Assembly: GCF_009735585.1 (NCBI RefSeq)
Contig: NZ_VJVW01000002.1
Span: 638,210-702,209, forward strand
Direction: 5' to 3'
Source: Christiangramia aestuarii
Lineage (GTDB): Bacteria; Bacteroidota; Bacteroidia; Flavobacteriales; Flavobacteriaceae
DNA length: 64,000 nt
The position numbers were made by a program, and so were the translations under genes. Under the pieces are notes generated by a model that was not told the DNA's origin, made no database searches, and saw only the letters and a list, made by a program, of their open reading frames with translations. Each line of letters starts with the position of its first letter. The first letter of the stretch is position 1. Of this stretch, positions 44,264 through 52,755 are shown one piece after another.

Positions 44264-45913
44264 TTAAAGATCCTGATCTTCCTCAGCAGAAGCAGCTTTT
44301 GTGGGTCGCTCAAATTTCAGCTCATAGGCCTTAAGTTCACTTACTCTAAAATCTTCCAGGCTGGCAAAACTGAATTCATTCCAGGGCTGATTAGGAAAGA
44401 ATATCTCTGTCATCACCGTTTTACCATCGTCGAAGAACATCTCTATGGAAGTTTTATCAAGTATAAGCACGGCTGTAAGGCTATCGGAATCTGAGATCCT
44501 TGGAGCGGTTGAGTTCTCTGCAGCAAAATCCTGGGAAAAATCTGTCTGTCCCGAAAGCGACCTGTTTACACTAAATTGTTTTTGAGCATGGTCGTAGGAA
44601 ACGATGAACTCTTCGCCTACCACATTCGAAAGCCTGAAGTTGTAGGTCATTTCCTGTAGATCATCTATGGTAAATCTTATCTCGGCGCGGGCCAGGTCAA
44701 GATCTTCGCTATCCAGCGCTATGGAATTTCCACTTACATTAATCTCTTCCATATAATGATCTTCATCGCGGTATTTTTTTAACTCTTCCACAGGTTCTGA
44801 AGTCACCAGGTACCTATCCCCTTCTTTTACCAGTTTTAATTCCCGGGCCACGGTCATGGCACTTCTCCAGGTCTGGGTTGGAACCTCCTGGGCGTAAAGC
44901 CAGTTGGACATCCACCCAATAAATAATTTTCGGCCATCATCCTGCGGAATATTCGCCCAGGTCACCCCGGCATAATTATCCCGGCCAAAGTCTATCCAGT
45001 ATTCATGTTTTTCTCCCAGTTTTTCCATATAGGTTTCCGGGGTGAATTTCTTCCCATCAAAATCACCAACGAAATATTGGGTTCCGGAACCACCATTATA
45101 CCCACCCGGATTAAGGCTTTGAATAAGTACCCACTTGGTTTCTTCACCGCCTTCCACCTGCATGGGGAAGAAATCGGGACATTCCCAGACGCCATCATGA
45201 GCGCCGGTGCCTTCCCCAAATTCGGAAAGCTTCTTCCATTCCTTCAAGTTCTGCGAGGTATAGAACAGTGTTTTTTTGGTGGTGGCCAGGGCCATTAGCC
45301 ATTGCTTATGAATATCGTCCCAGGTCACTTTCGGATCCCTGAAATCTGTCATCCCGGGATTTGGCAATACAGGATTGCCTTCATATTTGGTCCAGGTCTT
45401 ACCTTCGTCCAGGCTATAAGCGATTGCCTGTGACTGGTGATCATTTTCCTTATTTTCAGCCCCAACAGGATCATGGTAAGTATAGATTGCCACAACCGGG
45501 ACCTTTCCGTCCTTACCAAAACCTGAGGTATTGTTGCGGTCTACCACTGCACTTCCGGAGAAAATATATCCATTATCATCTGGGTAAAGGGCTATATCCT
45601 GTTCTTCCCAGGTGATCATATCCTTACTTGTAGCATGCCCCCAGTGCATGGGCCCCCAGACATTATCTTCCGGGTAATACTGAAAATATAAATGATAGGT
45701 TCCGTTGAGGTAGAACATTCCGTTAGGATCGTTCATCCAGTTCTTCTTTGGAGTAAAATGGAAATTAGGCCTGAAGTCCTCATCCTTCTGAGGTTCTAGT
45801 GCTGCCATGTCTTTTTCGGATTCATCGGTCTTTTTATCGTTCTTACAGGCAAAAAGCAATCCCAAGAATAAAGGAAAAAACAGGACAAGGATATTTTTTT
45901 TCATAGTTTTCAT
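44264..45913 (-). CDS. glycoside hydrolase family 32 (levanase/inulinase/sucrase), lipoprotein
   Basis: 549 residues. Lipobox ending at Cys23 (GLLFAC). Catalytic triad: nucleophile Asp62 in WMNDPNG, RDP at 192-194 and acid/base Glu244 in WECPDFF. A beta-sandwich domain follows after about residue 390. Hydrolyses beta-fructosides at the cell surface or in the periplasm. The operon carries no SusCD pair, so released monosaccharides or small fructans probably enter through the adjacent symporter. Starts 6 bases after the transporter gene. Confidence 0.95.
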   Translation of the reverse strand: MKTMKKNILVLFFPLFLGLLFACKNDKKTDESEKDMAALEPQKDEDFRPNFHFTPKKNWMNDPNGMFYLNGTYHLYFQYYPEDNVWGPMHWGHATSKDMITWEEQDIALYPDDNGYIFSGSAVVDRNNTSGFGKDGKVPVVAIYTYHDPVGAENKENDHQSQAIAYSLDEGKTWTKYEGNPVLPNPGMTDFRDPKVTWDDIHKQWLMALATTKKTLFYTSQNLKEWKKLSEFGEGTGAHDGVWECPDFFPMQVEGGEETKWVLIQSLNPGGYNGGSGTQYFVGDFDGKKFTPETYMEKLGEKHEYWIDFGRDNYAGVTWANIPQDDGRKLFIGWMSNWLYAQEVPTQTWRSAMTVARELKLVKEGDRYLVTSEPVEELKKYRDEDHYMEEINVSGNSIALDSEDLDLARAEIRFTIDDLQEMTYNFRLSNVVGEEFIVSYDHAQKQFSVNRSLSGQTDFSQDFAAENSTAPRISDSDSLTAVLILDKTSIEMFFDDGKTVMTEIFFPNQPWNEFSFASLEDFRVSELKAYELKFERPTKAASAEEDQDL

Positions 45914-45919
45914 ATTTCA

Positions 45920-47242
45920 CTACTGTTTATTTAAAGATAATTCTGCACTCAACTCTTCCAGGGTCTTTCCTTTGGTTTCGGGCATCATAAAGATCACGAA
46001 AAGCAGCTGTAGCACCATCATAAAGGCAAAAAAGGCAAAGACGTAACCCGGGCCAATATTGGTAAAAAGGTATGGAATGGTAGATGGGATGATCGCCGCC
46101 AGCACCCAGTGGGTCGAGGATCCAAAAGCCTGCCCCGATGCTCGAAGCCTGTTAGGGAAGATCTCTGAAATAAATACCCAGATCACCGCTCCCTGGCCTA
46201 TGGCGTGTGCGGCGATAAAAAGGAACAGGAATATAGGAACCCAGAGCCCTCCCCAGTTCAGGAAAAAAGCTGCGGCCACCAACGAAAGCGAGATGATATA
46301 CCCAATCGAACCAATGAACATGAGTTGCCTTCTCCCAAGTTTATCTATAAGAAATACCCCGAGCAGCGTAAAGATGAGGTTTACCACGCCAATGCCAATA
46401 CTGCTAAGCAAAGCCGTGCTCTCACCAAGACCCGCAGATTCGAAGATCCTGGGAGCATAATAGAGAAAAGCATTTATGCCGGAGAGCTGGTTAAAAAAAG
46501 CGATGAGGAAGGCAAGGATTAATGGAAATCGAAATTTTTTCATCAGGATATTTTCGCCGGTAGCTTCTAAATCGTCCAGCGCCTTGATCTCCCTGAGCTT
46601 TTCTTTGGTATCTATTCCCGGATAGATGATCCCCAGCACTTTCTCGGCTTCTTCCAGCCTTCCTGCCGATACCAGCCAGCGCGGACTCCTCGGAATAAAA
46701 AGGACGAAGATCACATAGAGCAAGGCCGGAACTGCTTCTACCCCAACCATCCACCGCCAGGGTTCTTCCCCGGTATTGCGCAACAGGTAATTAGAAAGGA
46801 AGGCTATGAGAATTCCCAGTACTATATTGAACTGGTATAGTGATACCAACTTTCCACGCTGGTCTGCCGGAGCGATCTCAGAAACAAAAGCCGGTGCAGC
46901 TATCGTTGACGCACCCACGCCGAGGCCTCCCAAAAACCTGAAGATCGCAAAGCTAATCGGGTCGTCTACAAGGGCAGAGCCCAGGGCAGAAACAAAATAT
47001 AGTACTCCAATTACCAGAAGGGTATTCTTTCGACCGAATTTATTAGTGGGGATTCCGCCAAAAATGGCGCCCACCACGGTTCCCCAGAGGGCCATGGCCA
47101 TGACCACCGAGCCGTGAAAGGCATCTGAAGTATTCCACAATGCCTGTAACTGTTTATCGGCTCCGGAGATCACCACAGTATCAAATCCAAATAAAAAGCC
47201 GGCTAACGCGGCGCTGATAGACCAGATAAGAATTTTGTTCAT
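45920..47242 (-). CDS. MFS sugar porter (fructose/sugar:proton symporter)
   Basis: 440 residues and twelve helices. Sugar-porter signatures: GFDTVVISG, NKFGRKNTLL, PRSPRWLVSAGRLEEAE, GRRQLMF and PETKGKTLEELS. First gene of the GH32 unit, so fructose or sucrose is the likely substrate. Regulator not visible in the 330-base upstream gap. Confidence 0.92.
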   Translation of the reverse strand: MNKILIWSISAALAGFLFGFDTVVISGADKQLQALWNTSDAFHGSVVMAMALWGTVVGAIFGGIPTNKFGRKNTLLVIGVLYFVSALGSALVDDPISFAIFRFLGGLGVGASTIAAPAFVSEIAPADQRGKLVSLYQFNIVLGILIAFLSNYLLRNTGEEPWRWMVGVEAVPALLYVIFVLFIPRSPRWLVSAGRLEEAEKVLGIIYPGIDTKEKLREIKALDDLEATGENILMKKFRFPLILAFLIAFFNQLSGINAFLYYAPRIFESAGLGESTALLSSIGIGVVNLIFTLLGVFLIDKLGRRQLMFIGSIGYIISLSLVAAAFFLNWGGLWVPIFLFLFIAAHAIGQGAVIWVFISEIFPNRLRASGQAFGSSTHWVLAAIIPSTIPYLFTNIGPGYVFAFFAFMMVLQLLFVIFMMPETKGKTLEELSAELSLNKQ

Positions 47243-47572
47243 ATTAAATCTGAATTTGAGACTCGTGATTTTCAGCCCTAAAACAGGGATATAATGCTTT
47301 GTATCGCGGTTTTAACGGTAGAATTTAAAGATTTTTAAAAAAATAGCCGCATTTTTTCAAATAAATCAATCAGTAAGAGATTGAACTTTAGGTATTCCGG
47401 GCAACGACTGGGCTATTTACCAAATGCTAATGCGCTTCTTTTTCGAGCTTAAGGAAAGGATATTTCAGAATATAAATCTTATCTTCATAATCAACCTAAT
47501 ATCAACAGCTTAAGCAACAAAAAACCAGAAAACTGAAGCCATTCAAACATTACTTTCTTAGTCCTAAAATGA
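47243..47572. other. 330-base divergent intergenic region upstream of the fructan operon
   Basis: AT-rich. I see no TAnnTTTG box at a standard distance for either direction and no gene; control elements for the fructan unit should lie here. Confidence 0.45.
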
Positions 47573-48058
47573 ATGAAAAGACTTTTTCTTCTTATGCTTT
47601 TGCTGTTTCCAATGATTGCAAATTGCCAATCCTGGCTAACGCGTGAAGACACCTACTGGTTCGTGGGCACCGGCGTGGATGTTAGAAATGCTATTTTTGG
47701 CGGTACCGTTAACCCGGTCGCCTACGACGGTACCTGGAGCCTAGGTTATCGCAATGCCGGATTTAGCATCATTGCCTATTATGAGACCTTCCACGAAATA
47801 GAATATGAATCTTTTGGCGTGAACCCCGGTTTCGTGGTTCGGCCCGGAAAGAAATTCGTGCCTGCAGCAGATATTTCCCTTTCCTTTATTAGAAGACCCT
47901 GGAAGGTCTATCCCTCCCTTGCCTTCAATGCCAGGGCCGAATATCATTTCGACAGGTTTTTCATCTACGCCCGTGCAGAGAACAGGTGGCGTACAGATTA
48001 TGATTTTTACCAATTCTCGGTTTATGGAGGCTTTTGTGTGAAATTTGGCTTCGATTAA
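47573..48058 (+). CDS. exported outer-membrane-like protein of unknown function
   Basis: 161 residues with a signal peptide (L-L-M-L-L-L-F-P-M-I-A-N-C-Q-S). The mature part alternates aromatic and polar residues (WSLGYRNAGFSIIAYYE, ADISLSFIRRPWKVYP) and ends on an aromatic strand (VYGGFCVKFGFD), as expected for a small beta-barrel. No family recognised. Confidence 0.65.
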   Translation: MKRLFLLMLLLFPMIANCQSWLTREDTYWFVGTGVDVRNAIFGGTVNPVAYDGTWSLGYRNAGFSIIAYYETFHEIEYESFGVNPGFVVRPGKKFVPAADISLSFIRRPWKVYPSLAFNARAEYHFDRFFIYARAENRWRTDYDFYQFSVYGGFCVKFGFD

Positions 48059-48119
48059 GCAGGTCTTTTCTAAAAATTTCCTTTGGGTAAAATTTAACTA
48101 CAAGCAATCAAATTTTCAA

Positions 48120-48127
48120 TAATTTTG
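48120..48127 (+). promoter_or_regulatory. -7 box (TAATTTTG) for terC
   Basis: Perfect -7 sequence 21 bases before ATG 48149; -33 unclear. Confidence 0.4.
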
Positions 48128-48148
48128 GACCAGTCCAATCTAACAACC

Positions 48149-48862
48149 ATGGAAATATTCTTACTACCAGACACCTGGGTAGCTTTGCTAACCCTCACTT
48201 TTCTGGAAATTGTACTCGGTATAGATAATATCATTTTCATTTCGCTGGTGGCCGGAAAGGTGCCCGAAGAAAACCAGAAAAGAGCGCGTCTGGGAGGATT
48301 GTCTCTGGCTCTAATAATGAGAGTCTTACTATTGTTGAGTATCACCTGGATCATTGGCCTAAAAGAGCCAATTGTGACCATATTTGATTTTGAGCTTAGC
48401 TGGCGGGATATCATTCTTATAGCCGGCGGAATATTCCTGCTAGTAAAGAGTACCCTGGAAATTCATCATAAAGTAGAAGGTCAGGAAGATAAACCTGAAC
48501 AAGGGAAGAAATCTAAAACCATGAGTTTTACTTCAGCGATCATTCAGATCGTCCTGCTTGACCTGGTTTTCTCGTTCGATTCCATACTCACCGCAGTAGG
48601 CTTAACAGATGAGATCATACTTATGATCATCGCGGTAGTGGTCGCTATTATCGTGATGATGGTTTTCGCAAAACCTGTGGGTGAATTCGTGAACAAGCAT
48701 CCAACCATACAGATACTGGCATTGTCTTTCCTGATACTTATTGGAGTGATGCTAATCGTAGAGGGAGCACATTACCATGTACCTAAGGGTTATATCTATT
48801 TCGCGGTCTTCTTCTCTCTGGCCATAGAAATGCTGAATATGAGGTATCGCAAGAAGAATTGA
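48149..48862 (+). CDS. TerC family integral membrane protein
   Basis: About 237 residues from ATG 48149 (MEIFLLPDTWVALLTLTFLE), preferred to an upstream TTG. Acidic intramembrane motifs EIVLGIDNIIFIS and DLVFSFDSILTAVG (the two Asp-containing halves) mark the TerC/Alx family, linked to metal efflux (Mn) and tellurite resistance. Seven helices. Ends back-to-back with the DUF1989 gene with no spare base. Confidence 0.88.
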   Translation: MEIFLLPDTWVALLTLTFLEIVLGIDNIIFISLVAGKVPEENQKRARLGGLSLALIMRVLLLLSITWIIGLKEPIVTIFDFELSWRDIILIAGGIFLLVKSTLEIHHKVEGQEDKPEQGKKSKTMSFTSAIIQIVLLDLVFSFDSILTAVGLTDEIILMIIAVVVAIIVMMVFAKPVGEFVNKHPTIQILALSFLILIGVMLIVEGAHYHVPKGYIYFAVFFSLAIEMLNMRYRKKN

Positions 48863-49441
48863 TCACTCCAGTATCTCGTAATGTATAGGCTTAAAACTAC
48901 CGCCGTTGCTATCTTCTGCAGAACAGGCGGTAAGGCCAACAATCAGGTCCATCTGGGCCTCGAAAAGCACGTGATCGCCGGCCTTGCTCAGTGGTGGATC
49001 TACGCTAAGTTTCCCGTCGGGCTGGAACTGGACATTCATGAAGATATTGAAAGCCGTAGGAATATCATCGGGCTCAATATCATATTTGGCCAGATTGGTA
49101 TATAGATTCTCAAAGCAACTGGGATGATACTGCTCGTTGCCGTACATGATTTTAAATGTTTCGGGGCTGCAGGGTGCCAGCAAGAAATCGTTCCTGCCAT
49201 TGGTATCCTCCAGGATCTTCATCATTTTATTGCTGCGGTTGCTCCATAGAAAATCTCCTTTAGTAATAAGTATACTTTCCTCGAAATCCAGTGTTTTTCC
49301 GCTGGAGATCTTTTCGCGGGTATCCTGGGCATTGAAAAGGACCATATCGCTTACCTGCTCTCCTTTAGGATCAATCACTTTCAGTTTATCGCCTTTTTTA
49401 ATTTTAAATGCCGCGCCACTCTGCTTTTCGATAATGTTCAT
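48863..49441 (-). CDS. DUF1989 / urea carboxylase-associated family protein
   Basis: 192 residues covering the whole domain. Typical blocks: KIKKGDKLKVIDPKGEQVSDMV, CSPETFKIMYGN, PTAFNIFMNVQFQPDGKL, then SKAGDHVLFEAQMDLIVG. Members accompany urea or guanidine carboxylase and other amidine genes. Here it is the last gene of an operon with PaiB and YqcI/YcgG. Confidence 0.88.
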   Translation of the reverse strand: MNIIEKQSGAAFKIKKGDKLKVIDPKGEQVSDMVLFNAQDTREKISSGKTLDFEESILITKGDFLWSNRSNKMMKILEDTNGRNDFLLAPCSPETFKIMYGNEQYHPSCFENLYTNLAKYDIEPDDIPTAFNIFMNVQFQPDGKLSVDPPLSKAGDHVLFEAQMDLIVGLTACSAEDSNGGSFKPIHYEILE

Positions 49442-49453
49442 TCCAGGTTCATT

Positions 49454-50068
49454 TTATAATTTGTTCTCTCTCCGCATTTCCTTCGCCAGCTTACGATCCA
49501 TGGGATTCTCTGAATTTTCCAGCTTTTCTATCACATTTTCCACATCATGCCTGGGATAGGACTGGTGCAATTTAGCGATCCCTTCCACTTTATAAGGGTC
49601 CAGCCAGAAACCGGTAATGAGGGGTAGGTGCTCCTGCAGCATTTTTTCAGGAATATCGCCGTACAGTAGAGGTTGCTGTTGGGAGGATTCAAATCGGGCC
49701 ACTAATTTTTCAAGGGAAACTCCCAGTTCTTGCGGAGTTTGAAGCCTAATTTTTGCATTCAGGTGAACAGCGGAATAATCCCAGGTACTTATATCTTTCT
49801 CCTGATACCAGGAAGAGGAGATATAGGCCTGTGGACCGTGAAAGATCACCAGTGCTTCAGCCCCATTTTTCAATGATTCACGTTGTTTATTGTGATTCGC
49901 AATATGAGAATATAGTTTCCATTTTTTGTGATCTCCCTCTATAAGAACAGGGATATGCGTGGCCATAAGGCTGCTGCCCTCTACGATAAAAGTTGCAAAA
50001 GGATGCTCCTGGATAAAGGGAAATACAAATTCAATTTCGTCCTTAACGTATTTTCTGGGTCTGTACAT
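49454..50068 (-). CDS. PaiB-like FMN-binding protein (putative negative regulator family)
   Basis: 204 residues. MYRPRKYVKDEIEFVFPFI and HIPVLIEGDHKKWKLYSHIA, then YISSSWYQEKDISTWDYSAV are standard PaiB blocks. The split-barrel FMN-binding fold contains negative regulators and also FMN enzymes; no helix-turn-helix is present, so an enzymatic role is as likely as regulation. Between DUF1989 and YqcI/YcgG. Confidence 0.88.
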   Translation of the reverse strand: MYRPRKYVKDEIEFVFPFIQEHPFATFIVEGSSLMATHIPVLIEGDHKKWKLYSHIANHNKQRESLKNGAEALVIFHGPQAYISSSWYQEKDISTWDYSAVHLNAKIRLQTPQELGVSLEKLVARFESSQQQPLLYGDIPEKMLQEHLPLITGFWLDPYKVEGIAKLHQSYPRHDVENVIEKLENSENPMDRKLAKEMRRENKL

Positions 50069-50073
50069 GCAAA

Positions 50074-50772
50074 TTAATTACTGCTAAGAAAAGGACATTT
50101 CCACTCTTCTCCTACTTTTCTTCCGCTATATTGCCTGGCTTCAGAATTAGCTCCAAAATCCTGCAGCATAGGGTTGATATCACCCTGCAGGGCTTTATCG
50201 CGCTCCCTTATCTTATCACGAACAGTCTCAAAACTACCCATCTCCCTGAGTTTCTCAAATTGCCAGTGCAGGTTGAACGCCATGGCCGGATACGGACTTT
50301 TCCTGGCCTCCCTGGATGAATTCGGGTGCATTCCAACCACGTAGAATGCTTTCCCGCAAATACTGAAACTGAAATGTTCACTTTCTGGATCTGCACTTAC
50401 TTCGGGATCCCAGTCACAATCATCCACTTTATGAACAAGTTTTAATTGCTGCCATAATTTTTTTTCAAATTCCAATTCTGAAAAGTCTGGCGAGTCTGGG
50501 AATACAGCGAGAAATGTTTTAAAATCATTGGTTTCAAAATCATAGGTCTCTATATAGTTTTCAAGATCCTGAAGGATCTGCCTGGCTGCTTTCTCAGTTC
50601 CAAGCTCTGGATATGAAGACATGACCACCTGGTCCATTCCAAAAACGGTCTTGGCCATGATACAGGGATGGTCCTCTCCCAGGATAAATTTTTCGAAATC
50701 TCTTTTAATTAAGGAACATGAATTTCCCAGACTTGGGTTAAGCTCGAGGGCTTCTTCATTTTTCACTTTCAT
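50074..50772 (-). CDS. YqcI/YcgG family heme-dependent N-hydroxylase-like protein
   Basis: 232 residues. Conserved blocks: HPCIMAKTVF, HPNSSREARKSPYPAM and AFNLHWQFEKLRE, ending GANSEARQYSGRK...WKCPF. The GntA branch of this family N-hydroxylates a guanidino-amino acid in guanitoxin biosynthesis using heme; other members are uncharacterised. The nearby DUF1989 (guanidine-linked) supports a guanidino-compound role. First gene of the operon. Confidence 0.88.
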   Translation of the reverse strand: MKVKNEEALELNPSLGNSCSLIKRDFEKFILGEDHPCIMAKTVFGMDQVVMSSYPELGTEKAARQILQDLENYIETYDFETNDFKTFLAVFPDSPDFSELEFEKKLWQQLKLVHKVDDCDWDPEVSADPESEHFSFSICGKAFYVVGMHPNSSREARKSPYPAMAFNLHWQFEKLREMGSFETVRDKIRERDKALQGDINPMLQDFGANSEARQYSGRKVGEEWKCPFLSSN

Positions 50773-50821
50773 AATCTTCTATTTTTGAGTACTTTACAGG
50801 TTCTTCTTTATTCTGATCAAA

Positions 50822-51250
50822 ATGGAACTACTCAAAGTGTTAATGGCAGGAATTCTGGGTACGGTTCTTATGACCGCCTTCAGCTATGCCGTTTCCCGAA
50901 TGAAGTCACAGCAGTTCCGCGAACCGCGCCTTCTTAATATGATCCTGCGCAGGTCTACTTACGATATGAATCCTTCCAATAATTCATTTTTAGGCTGGGT
51001 AGTCCACTTTTCGATTGGGGTGATCTTAATGACCCTTTTCTATATTTTGCATCTAACTTTCTCGTTTAATATTTCTTTCCTAGCCATCCTTATCTACGGA
51101 ATTTCGGCCGGTGTGCTATCCATTCTCAGCTGGCATCTTATGCTCACCATAAGCCCAAATTCTCCAGATTTCATTCTGCGTGAATTCTATTTACAGCTGC
51201 TCATTGCCCATATACTTTTCGCCATGGGCGCGGCCATCTTTATTTTTTGA
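50822..51250 (+). CDS. small polytopic membrane protein of unknown function
   Basis: 142 residues with four hydrophobic spans (VLMAGILGTVLMTAFSYA; VVHFSIGVILMTLFYIL; NISFLAILIYGISAGVL; LLIAHILFAMGAAIFIF). Divergent from the YqcI gene with 49 bases between starts. Family not recognised. Confidence 0.7.
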   Translation: MELLKVLMAGILGTVLMTAFSYAVSRMKSQQFREPRLLNMILRRSTYDMNPSNNSFLGWVVHFSIGVILMTLFYILHLTFSFNISFLAILIYGISAGVLSILSWHLMLTISPNSPDFILREFYLQLLIAHILFAMGAAIFIF

Positions 51251-51775
51251 TCATTTTCTCTTTACATCTTTCATCAGCCAGTTCTCGAGTTGCTCATTAT
51301 CATTTTCGGTATGCAGCACCGAAATATCCCCGGTAGCCTCGAACACCACTGCCCTCACTTCTTTTAACCTGATCACGTTCGCTTCCCTCAGTTTAGACCT
51401 TAGATCCTCTTCAGTAACCCGGGCCTTCTTGAGATTTTCAAAGTAAATCTTCTCTCCTTCCATTAGAAGCAGAGGCTCATTGTCTACCGTTTTTTTAATT
51501 ATTTGGAACCTACGCAGGATAGCAACAAATAGTTGTAAAAGATAAACTATCCCCATACCTACAATTCCGTCCCATAAGCTCACACTTTTGGATAGTACGG
51601 TGGTGGCTATCATAGACCCCAGGGCTACGGTCATGGCAAAGTCGAAACTCGACATTTTAGAAAAGCTTCTTTTTCCCGCGATCCTGGTATAGATGATCGT
51701 TGCGATATAGATCCCTACCGCCGTAAGAATTATCGCCAACAGGTCTACTTGCTTAAAAGCGAACCATTTCTCCAT
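51251..51775 (-). CDS. DUF421 (YetF-like) membrane protein
   Basis: 174 residues. Three N-terminal helices, then a soluble part: IIYTRIAGKRSFSKMSSFDF and VLSKSVSLWDGIVGMG in the membrane part, ATGDISVLH near the C-terminus. Characteristic of DUF421/YetF, whose members affect spore or envelope physiology in Bacilli; role here unknown. Confidence 0.85.
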   Translation of the reverse strand: MEKWFAFKQVDLLAIILTAVGIYIATIIYTRIAGKRSFSKMSSFDFAMTVALGSMIATTVLSKSVSLWDGIVGMGIVYLLQLFVAILRRFQIIKKTVDNEPLLLMEGEKIYFENLKKARVTEEDLRSKLREANVIRLKEVRAVVFEATGDISVLHTENDNEQLENWLMKDVKRK

Positions 51776-51983
51776 CCTAGATCGATTTAACAGGACAAAA
51801 AATGGTACTGATTTTATATGTATTTGCTGGTCTCATATTTCTCCTGGTTGGTTGAAAAACTAAATTACGAGCTTAGGTAACTAATTAAATGTTAAGCATT
51901 CATAATCCTTTCTCAATATTGACACTTTCATTTTGATTGAGTCAAAAAGTCTTACCAATAGAATTAATTGAATAAATTTGGGA

Positions 51984-52697
51984 ATGGACAATTTCTTAAA
52001 GATAGGCCACAGGGGCGCCAAAGGTCATTTAGCCGAAAACACCCTGGAAAGCATTCAGAAGGCTCTCGACATTGGGGTAGATGCCATCGAAATTGATGTT
52101 CACAAATGCGCCAGTGGCGAGCTTTGGGTGATACACGATTTTACCCTGGACCGTACTACCGACGGAAGTGGCGAGATCGCAAAAAAACCTCCGGAAGTCC
52201 TGAGAAAGTTGAAGGTCGAAGGCCACTTCAGGATCCCACAGCTTACTGAAGTTCTGGACCTATTGCAAGGCAAGTGTATGCTGAACATAGAATTGAAGGG
52301 CTTGAATACGGCCGCACCTGTGAACAGGATAGTTAGAGAGAAGGTGGAAAACGGAAGCTGGAAATATTCAGATTTTATCATCTCCAGTTTTCAGAAGAAT
52401 GAACTTTTTGAGACCAGGAAACTGGATAAAAATGTGCCTATAGCCGTGCTTAGCAAGGCCAGTGTTCCGGAGGCGATCGAACTGGGAAAAAGACTGGAAG
52501 CCGTGGCCATACATCCATCACTCGGCATTATCACCAGAGACAACACTAAACAAAGCCACGAAGCCGGTTTTAAAGTGAATGTCTGGACCGTTAATGAAAG
52601 GGAGGATATCCTGAGGATGATAGATTTCGGGGTAGACGGTATCATTTCAGACTTTCCGAACAGGCTGCACAATCCGCTGCTTAGCCTCAATCCATAA
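51984..52697 (+). CDS. glycerophosphodiester phosphodiesterase
   Basis: About 237 residues from ATG 51984 (MDNFLKIGHRGAKGH). Catalytic stretch HRGAKGHLAENTLES and VDAIEIDVHKCASGELWVIHD carries HR, ENT, E.D.H and the second HD of GDPD enzymes. No signal peptide, so it acts on glycerophosphodiesters in the cytoplasm. A TAAATTTG box overlaps the start too closely to be its normal promoter. Confidence 0.92.
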   Translation: MDNFLKIGHRGAKGHLAENTLESIQKALDIGVDAIEIDVHKCASGELWVIHDFTLDRTTDGSGEIAKKPPEVLRKLKVEGHFRIPQLTEVLDLLQGKCMLNIELKGLNTAAPVNRIVREKVENGSWKYSDFIISSFQKNELFETRKLDKNVPIAVLSKASVPEAIELGKRLEAVAIHPSLGIITRDNTKQSHEAGFKVNVWTVNEREDILRMIDFGVDGIISDFPNRLHNPLLSLNP

Positions 52698-52726
52698 ACT
52701 TATTTCCCGGGCCCGGAATATCTGCC

Positions 52727-52734
52727 TATTTTTG
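52727..52734 (+). promoter_or_regulatory. -7 box (TATTTTTG) for the HI0933 gene
   Basis: -7 consensus match with TTTC at 52703-52706 (degenerate -33, 20-base gap), 21 bases before the TTG start. Confidence 0.4.
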
Positions 52735-52755
52735 TGCCCTAAATAAATTCTGAAT

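Noticed and set aside
51973..51980. TAAATTTG box as promoter of the GDPD gene
   Set aside because: Only 3 bases before the ATG, so the start would fall inside the gene, and no -33 lies at the right distance.
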